Notes under the pieces: model-generated
What the model saw: the letters and a program-made list of their open reading frames with translations, nothing else
Database searches by the model: none
What the model was told of the DNA's origin: nothing
Assembly (NCBI RefSeq): GCF_003006155.1
Contig: NZ_CP023559.1
Span: forward strand, 1,302,001 to 1,366,000
From: Salinicola tamaricis
GTDB taxonomy: Bacteria > Pseudomonadota > Gammaproteobacteria > Pseudomonadales > Halomonadaceae
Length of the DNA: 64,000 bases
Reading direction: 5' to 3'
In this document: positions 52,255-61,645 of the stretch, piece after piece
Numbering within the stretch: position 1 is the first letter of the stretch
Layout of the letters: every line of letters starts with the position of its first letter
Translations under genes and position numbers: made by a program

Positions 52255-53352
52255 ATGACGACAACGACGCTCTCCACGCCGACTTCATCGCAGACCCTAC
52301 CGCCACGTGTGGCCAGCCGGGCCTGGGGTTGGGCACGGCGGCAGCTGTTCCCCTCTCCGCTGCAAGCATTACTGTCGATGGCTACGCTCATCCTGAGCGG
52401 CTGGTTCGCCTACGTCGCACTCGACTGGCTGGTGTTCTCGGCCACCTTCGTCGGCACCAGCCAGGCCGACTGCACCGGCGATGGCGCCTGCTGGCTACCG
52501 ATCACCCAGCGCCTGGGGCTGTTCGTCTACGGTTTCTACCCCGAGACCCAGCGCTGGCGGGTCGACATCGCCTTCGCCCTGGCCGCTGGGGTCTTTCCAC
52601 TGCTCTACATCAAGCGTATCGACCGCCGCTGGACGCTGGCGTATCTGGTGCTGCTGCCATTCGCAATGTGGTGGCTGCTGAAGGGCGGACCGGGCCTGCC
52701 GGACATCTCCTCGACGCGCTTCGCCGGCATCTTGGTGACGGTCTTCCTGGGCGTGGTGGGCATGGTCTTCGCGCTGCCCATCGGCATCCTGCTCGCCCTC
52801 GGCCGCCGTTCCAAGAAGCCGGTCATTCGCGTGCTGAGCGTCCTCTACATCGAGCTGATCCGCTCAGTTCCGGTGATCACGTTGCTATTCATGGCCTCGC
52901 TGATGATCCAGCTGTTCCTGCCTTCGGGCTGGAACCTCGACATCCTACTGCGCGTGCTCGCAGTACTCGTGCTGTTCACCGCGGCCTATATGGCGGAAAC
53001 GGTGCGCGGCGGCCTGCAGGGCATGCCAAAGGGCCAGTACGAAGCCGCTGCCGCGCTCGGATTCTCCTACTGGAAGGCGATGGGGTTGATCATCCTACCC
53101 CAGGTGCTGCGCAACACCATCCCGCCGCTGCTGACCCAGTTCGTGGGGCTGTTCAAGGAAACCACGCTGGTGATGGTGGTGGGCGTGCTCGATGTCGTCG
53201 GTATCGCCATGAGCACTACCTCCACCCCCGAATGGATCGGCCGAGAGAACGAGGTCTATCTATTCCTGGCCCTGTTCTTCTTCGCGATCTGCTTCGCGCT
53301 GTCGCGCTACGCGCGCTATCTCGAACGCCAACTGGAGAAGAGTCGCCAATGA
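52255..53352 (+). CDS. aapM: Amino-acid ABC transporter permease AapM, operon 2
   Basis: This 365-residue AapM partner has the cysteine pair [15 protein letters not shown] in the first periplasmic loop, [18 protein letters not shown] and [22 protein letters not shown]. Its docking loop is [38 protein letters not shown]. Its stop codon overlaps the aapP start (ATGA at 53349-53352), so the two are coupled. It resembles AapM of operon 1 along the whole length. Confidence 0.94.
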   Translation: MTTTTLSTPTSSQTLPPRVASRAWGWARRQLFPSPLQALLSMATLILSGWFAYVALDWLVFSATFVGTSQADCTGDGACWLPITQRLGLFVYGFYPETQRWRVDIAFALAAGVFPLLYIKRIDRRWTLAYLVLLPFAMWWLLKGGPGLPDISSTRFAGILVTVFLGVVGMVFALPIGILLALGRRSKKPVIRVLSVLYIELIRSVPVITLLFMASLMIQLFLPSGWNLDILLRVLAVLVLFTAAYMAETVRGGLQGMPKGQYEAAAALGFSYWKAMGLIILPQVLRNTIPPLLTQFVGLFKETTLVMVVGVLDVVGIAMSTTSTPEWIGRENEVYLFLALFFFAICFALSRYARYLERQLEKSRQ

Positions 53353-54125
53353 GCAAACCAACGCCAGTCACGGCCGATTCCACGGTCGTGCGCATCGAAC
53401 ATCTGAACAAGTGGTATGGCGACTATCATGCGCTGAAAGATATCTCGCTGACCGTCTCCGCTGGCGAGCGCATCGTCGTCTGCGGGCCTTCCGGCTCGGG
53501 CAAGTCGACCCTGATCCGCTGCATCAACCAGCTCGAGAAGCATCAGCGGGGCACGATCGAGGTGCTCGGCGAGACCCTCGACGACAACATCAAGCGCCTG
53601 GAGCGAATCCGCCGCAGTGTCGGCATGTGCTTCCAGCACTTCAATTTGTTCCCGCATCTCACCGTGCTCGAGAACTGCACGCTGCCGCAGACCGCCAACC
53701 TGCACGCGCCCCAGGCAGAGGCCATCGAGCGGGCGCTGACGCTGCTCGACAAGGTGCAGATGCGTGATCACGCCAACAAGTATCCCGGCCAGCTTTCCGG
53801 CGGCCAGCAACAGCGGATCGCCATTGCCCGCGCGTTATGCATGCGTCCCCGTGTGATGCTGTTCGACGAGCCGACTTCGGCGCTCGATCCGGAAATGATC
53901 GCCGAGGTGCTCGAGGTCATGGTCGACCTGGCCCAGGAGGGCATGACCATGATCTGCGTGACGCACGAGATGGGCTTCGCCAAGAAGGTCGCCGACCGCG
54001 TGGTGTTCATGGATGGCGGCGAGGTCATCGAACACGCACCACCGGCCCGCTTCTTTCAATTCCCGGAATCGTCGCGCACCCGGCGCTTCCTCGACCAGAT
54101 TCTCGATCATGGAGTTAGTGCATGA
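53349..54125 (+). CDS. aapP: Amino-acid ABC transporter ATP-binding protein AapP, operon 2
   Basis: This 258-residue ATPase of importer 2 has [68 protein letters not shown] and [24 protein letters not shown]. Both ends are joined to neighbours by ATGA overlaps (aapM upstream, peptidase downstream). The tight coupling supports one transport-plus-catabolism operon. Confidence 0.95.
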   Translation: MSKPTPVTADSTVVRIEHLNKWYGDYHALKDISLTVSAGERIVVCGPSGSGKSTLIRCINQLEKHQRGTIEVLGETLDDNIKRLERIRRSVGMCFQHFNLFPHLTVLENCTLPQTANLHAPQAEAIERALTLLDKVQMRDHANKYPGQLSGGQQQRIAIARALCMRPRVMLFDEPTSALDPEMIAEVLEVMVDLAQEGMTMICVTHEMGFAKKVADRVVFMDGGEVIEHAPPARFFQFPESSRTRRFLDQILDHGVSA

Positions 54126-55078
54126 AGTCACCCATCGCCTTGGCCATTCACGGCGGCGCCGGCGTCCTCAAGCCCGGCCGTCTCAGCGAGCGGGAAGAAA
54201 ACGATATCCACGCTTGGCTGCATCGTGCCATCACCACCGGCCATCGTATCCTCGAAGCTGGTGGCAATTGCCTCGATGCGGTCGAGGCGTGCGTGGTCGA
54301 GCTCGAGCTCTGCCCTTGGTTCAACGCTGGCCTGGGGGCCGTCTTCACGCAAGCCGGTGAACACGAACTCGACGCTGCGATCATGCGCGGCAGCGACCGC
54401 AATGCCGGCGCCATCGCCGGCGCGCGCCACGTGCGCCATCCGATCTGCGGCGCGCGCCAGGTGATGGAGCATAGCGATCACGTGATGCTCGGCGGCCGAG
54501 GTGCCGACGACTTCCTGGAGTCCCGTGGCATGACACCTGTCGACAACGACTACTTCGATACGCCACTACGCCAGCAACAGTGGGAGGAACATCGCCACTC
54601 GAACGGCGCCACGGCTCTGGAACCGACGCATACAGAAGGCCACAAGTTCGGCACGGTCGGCGCCGTGGCACTGGACAGCCACGGGCACGTCGCCGCCGCT
54701 ACCTCGACCGGCGGCATCACCAACAAGCGTTACGGGCGGATCGGCGATACGCCGTTGATTGGTGCCGGTACCTGGGCGGACGATCGCTCCGCCGCGATTT
54801 CCGCCACCGGGCACGGCGAGTATTTCATTCGCACGGCGGTAGCCCACGATATCGCCGCGCGCATGCAGCATGGCGGCGCCGATCTGGCGACGGCCTGCGA
54901 CGATGTAGTGCATGGCGAACTCAAGGCGATCGGTGGTGACGGTGGCGTCATCGCCGTCGCCCCTGACGGCGATACCCGCCTCGTCTTCAACACGCCGGGC
55001 ATGTACCGAGCCTGGCGCGACGAGAACGGCGTCTTGCACACCGCCATCTACGCCGATGACGATCGCCAGTATCTTTAA
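54122..55078 (+). CDS. iaaA: Isoaspartyl peptidase / type III L-asparaginase
   Basis: This N-terminal-nucleophile hydrolase is made as one chain and cuts itself. The 318-residue protein starts [10 protein letters not shown], has [23 protein letters not shown], and the cleavage site [12 protein letters not shown] where the threonine after G becomes the catalytic N-terminus. [25 protein letters not shown] and [11 protein letters not shown] complete the active site. Substrates of the family are L-asparagine and beta-aspartyl dipeptides. Its start overlaps aapP, so hydrolysis of the imported compound is the likely role. No signal peptide is seen, so it is cytoplasmic. Confidence 0.93.
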   Translation: MKSPIALAIHGGAGVLKPGRLSEREENDIHAWLHRAITTGHRILEAGGNCLDAVEACVVELELCPWFNAGLGAVFTQAGEHELDAAIMRGSDRNAGAIAGARHVRHPICGARQVMEHSDHVMLGGRGADDFLESRGMTPVDNDYFDTPLRQQQWEEHRHSNGATALEPTHTEGHKFGTVGAVALDSHGHVAAATSTGGITNKRYGRIGDTPLIGAGTWADDRSAAISATGHGEYFIRTAVAHDIAARMQHGGADLATACDDVVHGELKAIGGDGGVIAVAPDGDTRLVFNTPGMYRAWRDENGVLHTAIYADDDRQYL

Positions 55079-55138
55079 GCCCTAGCCACCTGCTGGGGCA
55101 GCCTCAAGCCTTCGTTACCGCCCCAGCCATCGTGTTCT

Positions 55139-55474
55139 TCAGCTCGCCAGTTTCAGCCCGACCACTGCCACCACGATCAGGCCAACGAAAGCGAGCCGCA
55201 GCGGCCGGCGCGACTCTCCCCACAGCCACATGCCCATCAGCGTGCTGCCGAGGGTGCCGATACCGGTGAAGACGGCGTAGGCGATGCCCATGTCGATCGA
55301 GCGCATGGCGATCGACAGCAGTCCCAGCGAGCAGCCGAAGCCCACGCCGAGCAGCGCCACGCCACTGGCACGCTGGCCGCGGTGCAGGCGTGCGAAGCCG
55401 CTCACGCCGACGATCTCGCAGGCGCCAGAGGCGAGCAGCGCCAGCCAGTGCCAGGTGGTGATATCGAGCGTCAT
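55139..55474 (-). CDS. SMR family transporter subunit (second of pair)
   Basis: This 111-residue four-helix small multidrug resistance protein reads WHWLALLASGACEIVGVSGFARL with the essential glutamate (ACEIVG) in helix one. SIDMGIAYAVFTGIGTLGSTLMGMWLWGE and a last helix VGLIVVAVVGLKLA follow. Its ATG overlaps the stop of the upstream SMR gene, so the two are coupled and probably form an antiparallel heterodimer like EbrAB or YkkCD. Quaternary ammonium compounds or guanidinium-type cations are possible substrates. Confidence 0.92.
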   Translation of the reverse strand: MTLDITTWHWLALLASGACEIVGVSGFARLHRGQRASGVALLGVGFGCSLGLLSIAMRSIDMGIAYAVFTGIGTLGSTLMGMWLWGESRRPLRLAFVGLIVVAVVGLKLAS

Positions 55475-55818
55475 GCGCTCACCTGCTGCAGCCCGATCAC
55501 GCCCACCATCAGCAACACCAGACAGCCCAGCACCGGCCACTGGAAGGCCACCCCGAACAGCAGCCAGTCGGCGATCACGGTGCCCGCCGCGCCCATGCCG
55601 ACGAACACCGTGTAGACGGTGCTGGTGGGGAGATAGCGCACGGCGCGAGAGGCCAGCCACAGACTGGCCACCGCCAGACCGACCGTGAGGCCCCACTCGA
55701 GGGGGCTGTCGGCATGCTTGAGCCCGCTGGCCCAACCCACCTCGGCGAGCCCGGCCAGCGGCAGTAGCCCCCAGCGGGCGCGCAGACGGAAACGTCGATC
55801 TCTGTATGTTCGGCTCAT
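55471..55818 (-). CDS. SMR family transporter subunit (first of pair)
   Basis: This 115-residue SMR protein has LPLAGLAEVGWASGLKHADSPLEWG with the conserved glutamate and the GW(A)xGLK motif, LASRAVRYLPTSTVYTVFVGMGAAGTVIADWLLFG, and a last helix. A 14-residue arginine-rich lead (MSRTYRDRRFRLRARWG) precedes helix one. If not an alternative start, it would fix that end inside the cell. It is the first gene of the pair and faces tetR, with a perfect operator in the gap. Confidence 0.9.
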   Translation of the reverse strand: MSRTYRDRRFRLRARWGLLPLAGLAEVGWASGLKHADSPLEWGLTVGLAVASLWLASRAVRYLPTSTVYTVFVGMGAAGTVIADWLLFGVAFQWPVLGCLVLLMVGVIGLQQVSA

Positions 55819-55931
55819 GCGGGTTCTCCCGTGCTCGTCTCGGTCGAATGACCGGACTGACCGCGGATCGGCGATACAGGCTTTGTCACTACAATCTTCG
55901 TCACGACAGTCTTTGTCGCTGCAGCCTTGCT

Positions 55932-55949
55932 AACTAACGGTCGTTAGTT
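55932..55949. promoter_or_regulatory. TetR-type operator
   Basis: AACTAACG and CGTTAGTT form a perfect 18-bp palindrome around GT, midway between the divergent SMR and tetR starts. It is the expected binding site of the neighbouring repressor. Confidence 0.78.
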
Positions 55950-56013
55950 TATTGATACCCATCAACTCTGGCAAGCTCTCGCTTTTCGTCGCCCCCTCGC
56001 CCAGGAGTGCCGC

Positions 56014-56601
56014 TTGGACACCCGCAGCCATCTCAAGCAGATCGCCCTGACGCGCTTCGCCCGCCACGGCTACGAGGGCGTCAGCCTGGCCCAGATCGCC
56101 GCCGAGGCGGGTATCAAGAAGCCTTCGATCTACAACCACTTCGAGAGCAAGGCCGCGCTCTTTCTCGAACTCGCCGACGACGCCGAGAACACCATTCTGG
56201 CACTGGTGACGGAGAGCCTGGCCAGCCAGCGCCAGGCGCCCTTCGAGCAGCGCCTGCGCCATCTGGTGGAGTGCTGCTGCACCATCTCCTACCGTGAGCA
56301 TCAGGGGGTGTTCTACAAGCGCTTTTTGCTCTTTCCGCCCCAGGAACTCAGCCACGAGGCGCGCGCACTCAGCGCCCGCGCCGAGCGGCGCCTCGACCAG
56401 CGTCTGGGCGAGATCTTCAGCGCCGGCCAGGCGGATGCCGCCCTGCACCCGGCACTGGACGAAGCGGCCTTCATCGCCGCTTTCTACTGCCTGGTGGATT
56501 GGGCTGCTGTCGGAAACCTTCATGTACGACAAGGCTGCGCTGGCGCGGCGCTTCGAGGGCGCGTGTGGCAGGTCTTCTGGCGCGGCGTGCGCGCAGGCTG
56601 A
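56014..56601 (+). CDS. TetR family repressor, frameshifted near the 3' end
   Basis: The N-terminal helix-turn-helix is textbook: LKQIALTRFARHGYEGVSLAQIAAEAGIKKPSIYNHFESKAALFLEL. The start used is a TTG at 56014 preceded by AGGAG; no ATG fits. Near 56500 the frame shifts and near 56565 it shifts back. The middle piece in the correct frame reads GLLSETFMYDKAALARRFEGA, and the end is WQVFWRGVRAG. The corrected protein has about 195 residues. It is divergent from the paired SMR genes, so repression of the exporter and of itself through 55932-55949 is likely. Confidence 0.9.
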   Translation: MDTRSHLKQIALTRFARHGYEGVSLAQIAAEAGIKKPSIYNHFESKAALFLELADDAENTILALVTESLASQRQAPFEQRLRHLVECCCTISYREHQGVFYKRFLLFPPQELSHEARALSARAERRLDQRLGEIFSAGQADAALHPALDEAAFIAAFYCLVDWAAVGNLHVRQGCAGAALRGRVWQVFWRGVRAG

Positions 56602-56607
56602 ACGGCA

Positions 56608-57210
56608 CTACTCAGGCCGGCAGCGGTTGCGCCAAGCCTGATAGCAGTGGCGGTTGCGCGCCTGGGCCACCACCGAGTGGGTGCGCAGGCCGGGGATATC
56701 GGCGGTGGCCAGGCCGTCGAGCGCGGCGATGGTATCCGGCGGGCAGGCGTTACGCGGGGCGATGTCGTTCCAGCCGAGCAGGAACAGCCCACCCGGGCGC
56801 AGGCAGCGGCTGGCGCCGGTGAAGGCGGCTTCGATCGCCGCCGGATGGTCGAGCCCCCAGCCCAGCACGCCGTTGCAGATCACCGCATCCAGCGAGGCGG
56901 GAGCGATATGCGCATCCACGTGGGCCATGTCCGCGACGATATGGTGCGCGCCGCCGAAGACCGCCTTGGCCGGGTCGATCTCCATGGTGATCACCGCGGC
57001 CGAGGGCAGCAGCGCGGGGTAGTGGCGGGTGTACCAGGCGCAGCCGACCAGCAGCACGTCCGCCACCGCCGGGTCGGCGTCGAGCGCCGGCAGCACGCAC
57101 TCTTCGAGTAGACGGCGATCGCCGTAGCGGTAGCGCAGCACCAGGCCGCGCCGGTCGATGGCGCCGAGCAGTCTGGCGGTGGTGCGATAGAAACCGGCTT
57201 TCCCTGGCAT
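56608..57210 (-). CDS. Class I SAM-dependent methyltransferase-like protein
   Basis: This 200-residue protein has a Rossmann methyltransferase layout: VADVLLVGCAWYTRHYPALLPSAAVITMEIDPAKAVFGG (motif I region, less glycine-rich than usual, with an acidic residue after strand two). ASLDAVICNGVLGWGLDHPAAIEAAF (motif IV/V) and CLRPGGLFLLGWNDI (motif VI) follow. The substrate is unknown. The ATG at 57210 is preferred over an upstream frame. It is convergent with tetR and downstream of djlA on the same strand. Confidence 0.75.
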   Translation of the reverse strand: MPGKAGFYRTTARLLGAIDRRGLVLRYRYGDRRLLEECVLPALDADPAVADVLLVGCAWYTRHYPALLPSAAVITMEIDPAKAVFGGAHHIVADMAHVDAHIAPASLDAVICNGVLGWGLDHPAAIEAAFTGASRCLRPGGLFLLGWNDIAPRNACPPDTIAALDGLATADIPGLRTHSVVAQARNRHCYQAWRNRCRPE

Positions 57211-57294
57211 GCAGGACGTCCTGTGGTCACCGCGATCCGGCTCGATCCTATCCAAGCCGGGGCACGGCGTCGATGCCGACCGCGGCGGGCGGCG

Positions 57295-58070
57295 TCAGGC
57301 GCGGCTCTCGCGCTGCTTGCGGATCACTTCGTAGGCGTTGCTGATCTCGGCGGTGCGTTCCTTGGCTCTGCGCCTCTCTGCTCCGGCAGTCCCTTGCCGG
57401 CCAGCTTGTCGGGGTGGTTCTCGCTCATCAGCTTGCGATAGGCACGCTTGACCTCGGCGTCGCTGGCCTCGTCGGAGATGCCCAGCACCCGGTAGGCGTC
57501 CTCCAGGCTCTGACCGCTGCTCGCCTGGCTGCCACCGGCCTGATGCGGGCCACCGCGCAGCATCGCCTCGATCTGCTGGATCTCGGCCTCCGAGAAGCCC
57601 AGGCCACGGGCCACGCGCAGCAGCATGGTGTGCTCGGCTTCGTGCATCTGACCGTCGGCGGCGATCGCCGCCAGCTGCACCTGCAGGAAGACCTGCAGCA
57701 GCGCGCGCTGGCCGCCGGTGACCCGGCGGATGGTGGCAACCTCGGCATCGAGATCGAACTCGGGGCTCTTGCCCCGGTTGAACGCCGCCTTGGCCCGCTC
57801 GCGCATCTCGCCACTGAGGTGCAGGCGATCGAACAGCATTTCGGCGGTGCGGATCTCGTCGCGGGTGATATGCCCGTCGGCCTTGCAGATGCAGCCCATC
57901 ACCGCGAAGGTGGATTCGAGAAACTGGTGCTGGATGCCCACCACCCGCCCCACCACGGATTGGCGCAGCTTGCGGCTGATCCACCAGCCGATCCCGGCCC
58001 CGATCAAGAGACCCGGCAGCTTGCCGGCCAGGTAGCCGATGAAGGCGCCGATCAGAATGGCAATAGACAT
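57295..58070 (-). CDS. djlA: DnaJ-like co-chaperone DjlA (TerB plus J domain), frameshifted
   Basis: DjlA is a membrane-anchored partner of DnaK. It starts [30 protein letters not shown], a glycine-rich membrane anchor with dimer potential. A central TerB-like helical domain ([53 protein letters not shown]) and a C-terminal J domain ([33 protein letters not shown] with the HPD triad) follow. The frame breaks near 57375, and the end [19 protein letters not shown] lies in another frame. The corrected length is about 258 residues. It follows dxs on the same strand by 10 bases. Confidence 0.92.
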
Positions 58071-58080
58071 GGAAGTCCTA

Positions 58081-60061
58081 TCAGTTGTCGTTGACGTTCA
58101 GGCGGGCGCGGATCGCCGCCTCGATGCCGGCGGCGTCCAACCCACAGTCGCGCAGCAGCTCGGCCGGCTTGCCATGCTCGACGAAGGCGTCGGGAATGCC
58201 CAGATTGAGCACCGCCGGTGTCAGCCCCTCCGCCGCCAGCAGCTCGTTGACGCCGCTGCCGGCGCCGCCGGCGACCACGTTCTCCTCCAGCGTGACCAGC
58301 AGCTCGTGGGTCTGCGCCGCGGCGACGATGGCATCGCGATCCAGCGGCTTGACCGAGCGCATGTTGAGATGCGTCGCCCCGAGCCGCTCGGCGACCTCGG
58401 CCGCCGGCGTGTTCAGGCTGCCGAAGGCGAGCAGCGCCACGCGTTCGCCCTCGCGCCGGGTCTGCGCGCGGCCGACCGGCACCTGCGCCTCGAGATCCTG
58501 AGGCAGCTCGCTGCCGGGGCCGGTACCCCGGGGTAGCGCACCGCCGCCGGGCCGGGTGGTGATAGGCGGTGGTGAGCATGGCGCGGCATTCGGCTTCGTC
58601 CGCCGGCGCGAGAATCACCAGACCGGGCACACAGCGCAGGAAGGAGAGATCCAGCGCGCCATGGTGGGTCGGGCCGTCTTCGCCCACCAGCCCGGCACGG
58701 TCGATGGCGAAGGTGACATCGAGATGCTGCACCGCGACGTCATGCACCAACTGATCATAGCCGCGCTGCAGAAAGGTCGAGTAGATCGCCACCACCGGCT
58801 TCATCGCCTCGCAGGCCATGCCGGCGGCCAAGGTCACCGCGTGCTGCTCGGCGATCGCCACGCGTCGTAGTAGCGCTCGGGATAGGTCTGCGAGAAACGG
58901 ATCAGGTCGGAGCCCTCGCCGATCGCCGGGGTGATGCGATCAGGCGCGTGTCCGCCGCCGCCATGTCGCACAGCCAGTCGCCGAAGACGTTGCAGTATTT
59001 GCGCGGCTTCGGGCGCAACATCTCTTCGCTGCGCGGTTTTGGGGGCAATGAATCCTCGGGCTTGGACGTCGCGGCTGCCGCAGCGGGCGCGCGCTCGGCA
59101 TCGACCCGCGGCGGCGCCGGCGGCTTGCGCTCGAGTTTGGTGATGGCATGAAAGCCGATCGGGTCGGCCTCGGCGGGCCGGAAGCCGCGCCCCTTTCGCG
59201 TGCGCACGTGCAGGAACTGCGGCCCCTCCTGGTCACGCAGCGCCTCCAGCGCCTGATTGAGCGCGGCCAGATCGTGGCCGTCGATGGGGCCGATGTAGTG
59301 AAAGCCCATCTCCTCGAACAGCGTCGCCGGGCTGATCATGCCCTTGACGTGCTCCTCGGTGCGCCGCGCCAGCTCCAGCGCGCCGGGCAGATGCGAGAGT
59401 ACCCGCTTGCCGTTCTCGCGCACCGCCGCATACGGCTTGCTGGTGAGAATGCGGGTCAGATAGCTGGCCATGCCACCGACGTTCTCGGAGATCGACATCT
59501 CGTTGTCGTTGAGCACCACCAGCAGGTTGGCCTTGACGTGGCCGGCGTGCGCCAGCGCCTCGAAGGCCATGCCGGCGGTCAGCGCACCGTCACCGATCAC
59601 CGCGCAGGCGCGGCGCTTCTCGCCCTTGGGCGGGCGCTCAGCGCCATGCCCAGCGCGGCCGAGATCGAGGTGCTCGAGTGGCCCACGCCGAAGGTGTCGT
59701 AGGGTGACTCCTCACGCCGCGGGAAGGCCGCCAGGCCGCCGTACTGGCGGATACCGGTGAGCGCGTCGCGGCGGCCGGTGAGGATCTTGTGCGGATAGGC
59801 CTGATGGCCGACATCCCACACCAGGCGGTCGTGGGGGGTCTGCAGCGCGCGGTGCAGCGCCACCGTGAGTTCGACCACGCCAAGCCCGGCGCCGAAATGG
59901 CCGCCGCTGACACCGACGCTGTAAAGCAGGTAGGCACGCAGCTCGTCGGCGACCTGGCGCAGCTGCGCCAGCGTCATCCGGCGCAGCCCGGCCGGCGCAT
60001 CGAGCGTGTCGAGCAGCGGCGTCAGCGGGCGCTGTGTGGGAATCTCGTCGAACAGCTTCAT
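58081..60061 (-). CDS. dxs: 1-deoxy-D-xylulose-5-phosphate synthase, frameshifted
   Basis: Dxs joins pyruvate and glyceraldehyde-3-phosphate with thiamine diphosphate and feeds isoprenoid, thiamine and pyridoxal synthesis. Readable blocks are [68 protein letters not shown] (ThDP site), [27 protein letters not shown] and [16 protein letters not shown]. Frame breaks lie near 59640, 58945, 58860 and 58545. Between domains I and II sits an alanine/proline/lysine-rich insert of about 45 residues (near 59000-59130), longer than in E. coli. It is followed by djlA and preceded by ispA, the usual isoprenoid cluster. Confidence 0.95.
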
Positions 60062-60079
60062 AGAATAGGTCGTTACCGG

Positions 60080-60979
60080 TCAGTGATCGCGATCGATCAT
60101 GAAACGGGCCAGCCACGCCAGCGGCGCACCCCGTCACCCAGCGGCGCCAGCGCCGCGAGGGCTTCGTCGAGGAGCTCGCGGGCCCGCGCCTGGGGCGATC
60201 CAGCCCCAGCAGCGCAGGATAGGTCGGCTTGTCGCGGTGCGCATCGGCACCCGAGGTCTTGCCCAGGGTCTGGGTATCGCCGGTGACGTCGAGCACGTCG
60301 TCGTGGATCTGAAACGCCAGGCCGATGGCGGCGGCGTAGCGGTCGAGCGCTGCCACCCGCGGGTCGCTCTCGGCCACCGCCACCAGCGCCCCCAGACGCA
60401 CCCCGGCGCGGATCAGCGCGCCGGTCTTGTGCTGGTGCATCGCCTGCAGCGCGGCGAGATCGAGCGGCGTACCCACCGCAGCGAGATCGATCGCTTGCCC
60501 CGCCGCCATGCCGTCACGCCCGGCGGCCTGGGCCAGGGTGGTGACGAGCGCGGCGAGGCGCGGGTGCTCGCGGGAGGCGAGCACCTCGAAGGCCAGAGTC
60601 TGCAGCGCATCGCCGGCGAGGATCGCCAGCGGCTCGTCGAAGGCGCGGTGCACCGTAGGACGGCCGCGGCGCAGGTCGTCGTCGTCCATCGCCGGCAGGT
60701 CATCGTGGACCAGCGAGTAGGCGTGGATCATCTCCAGCGCGGCGGCGGCGGGGTCGAGCGCCTCGCTCTGCGCCCCCAGCGCTGGCCGGCGAGGTAGACC
60801 AGCACCGGGCGCAGCCGCTTGCCGCTGCCGAGCACGCTGTAGCGCAACGCCTCGTCGAGCGCCGCCGATATCCCCGGCGAGCGCTCCAGCCAAGCCGCCA
60901 GCACCTGCTCACTGCGCGCCCGCGCGGCGGCGACGGCGGCTTCCGGCGGCGTCCGCTCGCGCGCGTGCTCAGGGCTCAT
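60080..60979 (-). CDS. ispA: Farnesyl diphosphate synthase, frameshifted
   Basis: IspA elongates DMAPP/IPP to farnesyl diphosphate. It has RYSVLGSGKRLRPVLVYL, the first aspartate-rich motif in YSLVHDDLPAMDDDDLRRGRPTVH, HQHKTGALIRAGVRLGA and the second motif FQIHDDVLDVTGDTQTLGKTSGAD. It ends with ARFMIDRDH at 60080. Breaks occur near 60785, where the text before ALEMIHAYSL is in another frame, and near 60120-60200. The corrected length, about 299 residues, equals E. coli IspA. Its start overlaps the 3' end of xseB by 11 bases, and dxs follows by 18 bases: xseB-ispA-dxs, as in many proteobacteria. Confidence 0.95.
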
Positions 60980-61238
60980 GCGGCGGCTCTCCAGCGGTCT
61001 CGAACGGTACCGACTGTAGCGTGGCGTCGGCCTGCTCGAGCAGCGCCTGCACCTTGAGTTCGGCGCCATCGAGGCGGCTCTGGGCGTCGCGGGTCAGACG
61101 GATGCCGCGCTCGAAGGCGGCCAGTGAGGCTTCCAGCGTCAGTTCGCCGGATTCGAGCTGCGCTACCAGCCGCTCCAGTTGGGTCAGCGTGGTGGCGAAG
61201 TCCTGGGGAACGTCCTGTTCGGCCATCTTGTCAGACAT
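60969..61238 (-). CDS. xseB: Exodeoxyribonuclease VII small subunit
   Basis: XseB binds several copies to XseA to form the single-strand exonuclease VII. The 89-residue protein starts MSDKMAEQDVPQDFATTLTQLERLVAQLESGELTLEASLAAFERGIRLTRDAQSRLDGAELKVQALLE, the complete two-helix family pattern with GELxLExSLxxFExGxxL. Start 61238 is conserved; the open frame to 61457 is not. It is the first gene of the xseB-ispA-dxs operon, divergent from serA. Confidence 0.95.
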   Translation of the reverse strand: MSDKMAEQDVPQDFATTLTQLERLVAQLESGELTLEASLAAFERGIRLTRDAQSRLDGAELKVQALLEQADATLQSVPFETAGEPPHEP

Positions 61239-61645
61239 GGTGCACTCATAGCGTCGCTCCCAGTGCCTCGCGCGGGCGCGAGCGGGAGCCGGGTCGAGGG
61301 CGCGGCGGCCAAGCCACCGGCACCAAGCGAAAACGGTCTTCGAGTATACACCGCCGCCCCCGGGGGTCGTCTGCCCTCGGGGTGAAATCGTCGCGCGGTT
61401 TGCGCATTGTCGGCGTCGGTTCGGCCCAGTCTCGGGTGCCTGCCACGACACGCTCACGATTGCACGGCATTCATGTCTGCGTGCGTCATTTTCATCCTCA
61501 CCCGCGACGTCTGTGTTACGCTATGCGCCCGCTGGCGGCGGCCTCCCGACCCTGTGTGAGCTCGCGCGACGTCCGCTTTCGCCGACGGATTTCCCATCAC
61601 CGCGACGCGCTCGCGACAAGCCGATGAAGAAAGGTTGATCCCCCA
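61239..61645. other. Divergent control region between xseB and serA
   Basis: About 400 bases carry no conserved gene. Promoters for both flanking genes must lie here. The part near 61480-61530 is AT-richer and contains TTACGCTATG, a possible -10 for serA, but no paired -35 could be fixed. AAGAAAGG precedes the serA start region. Confidence 0.4.
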
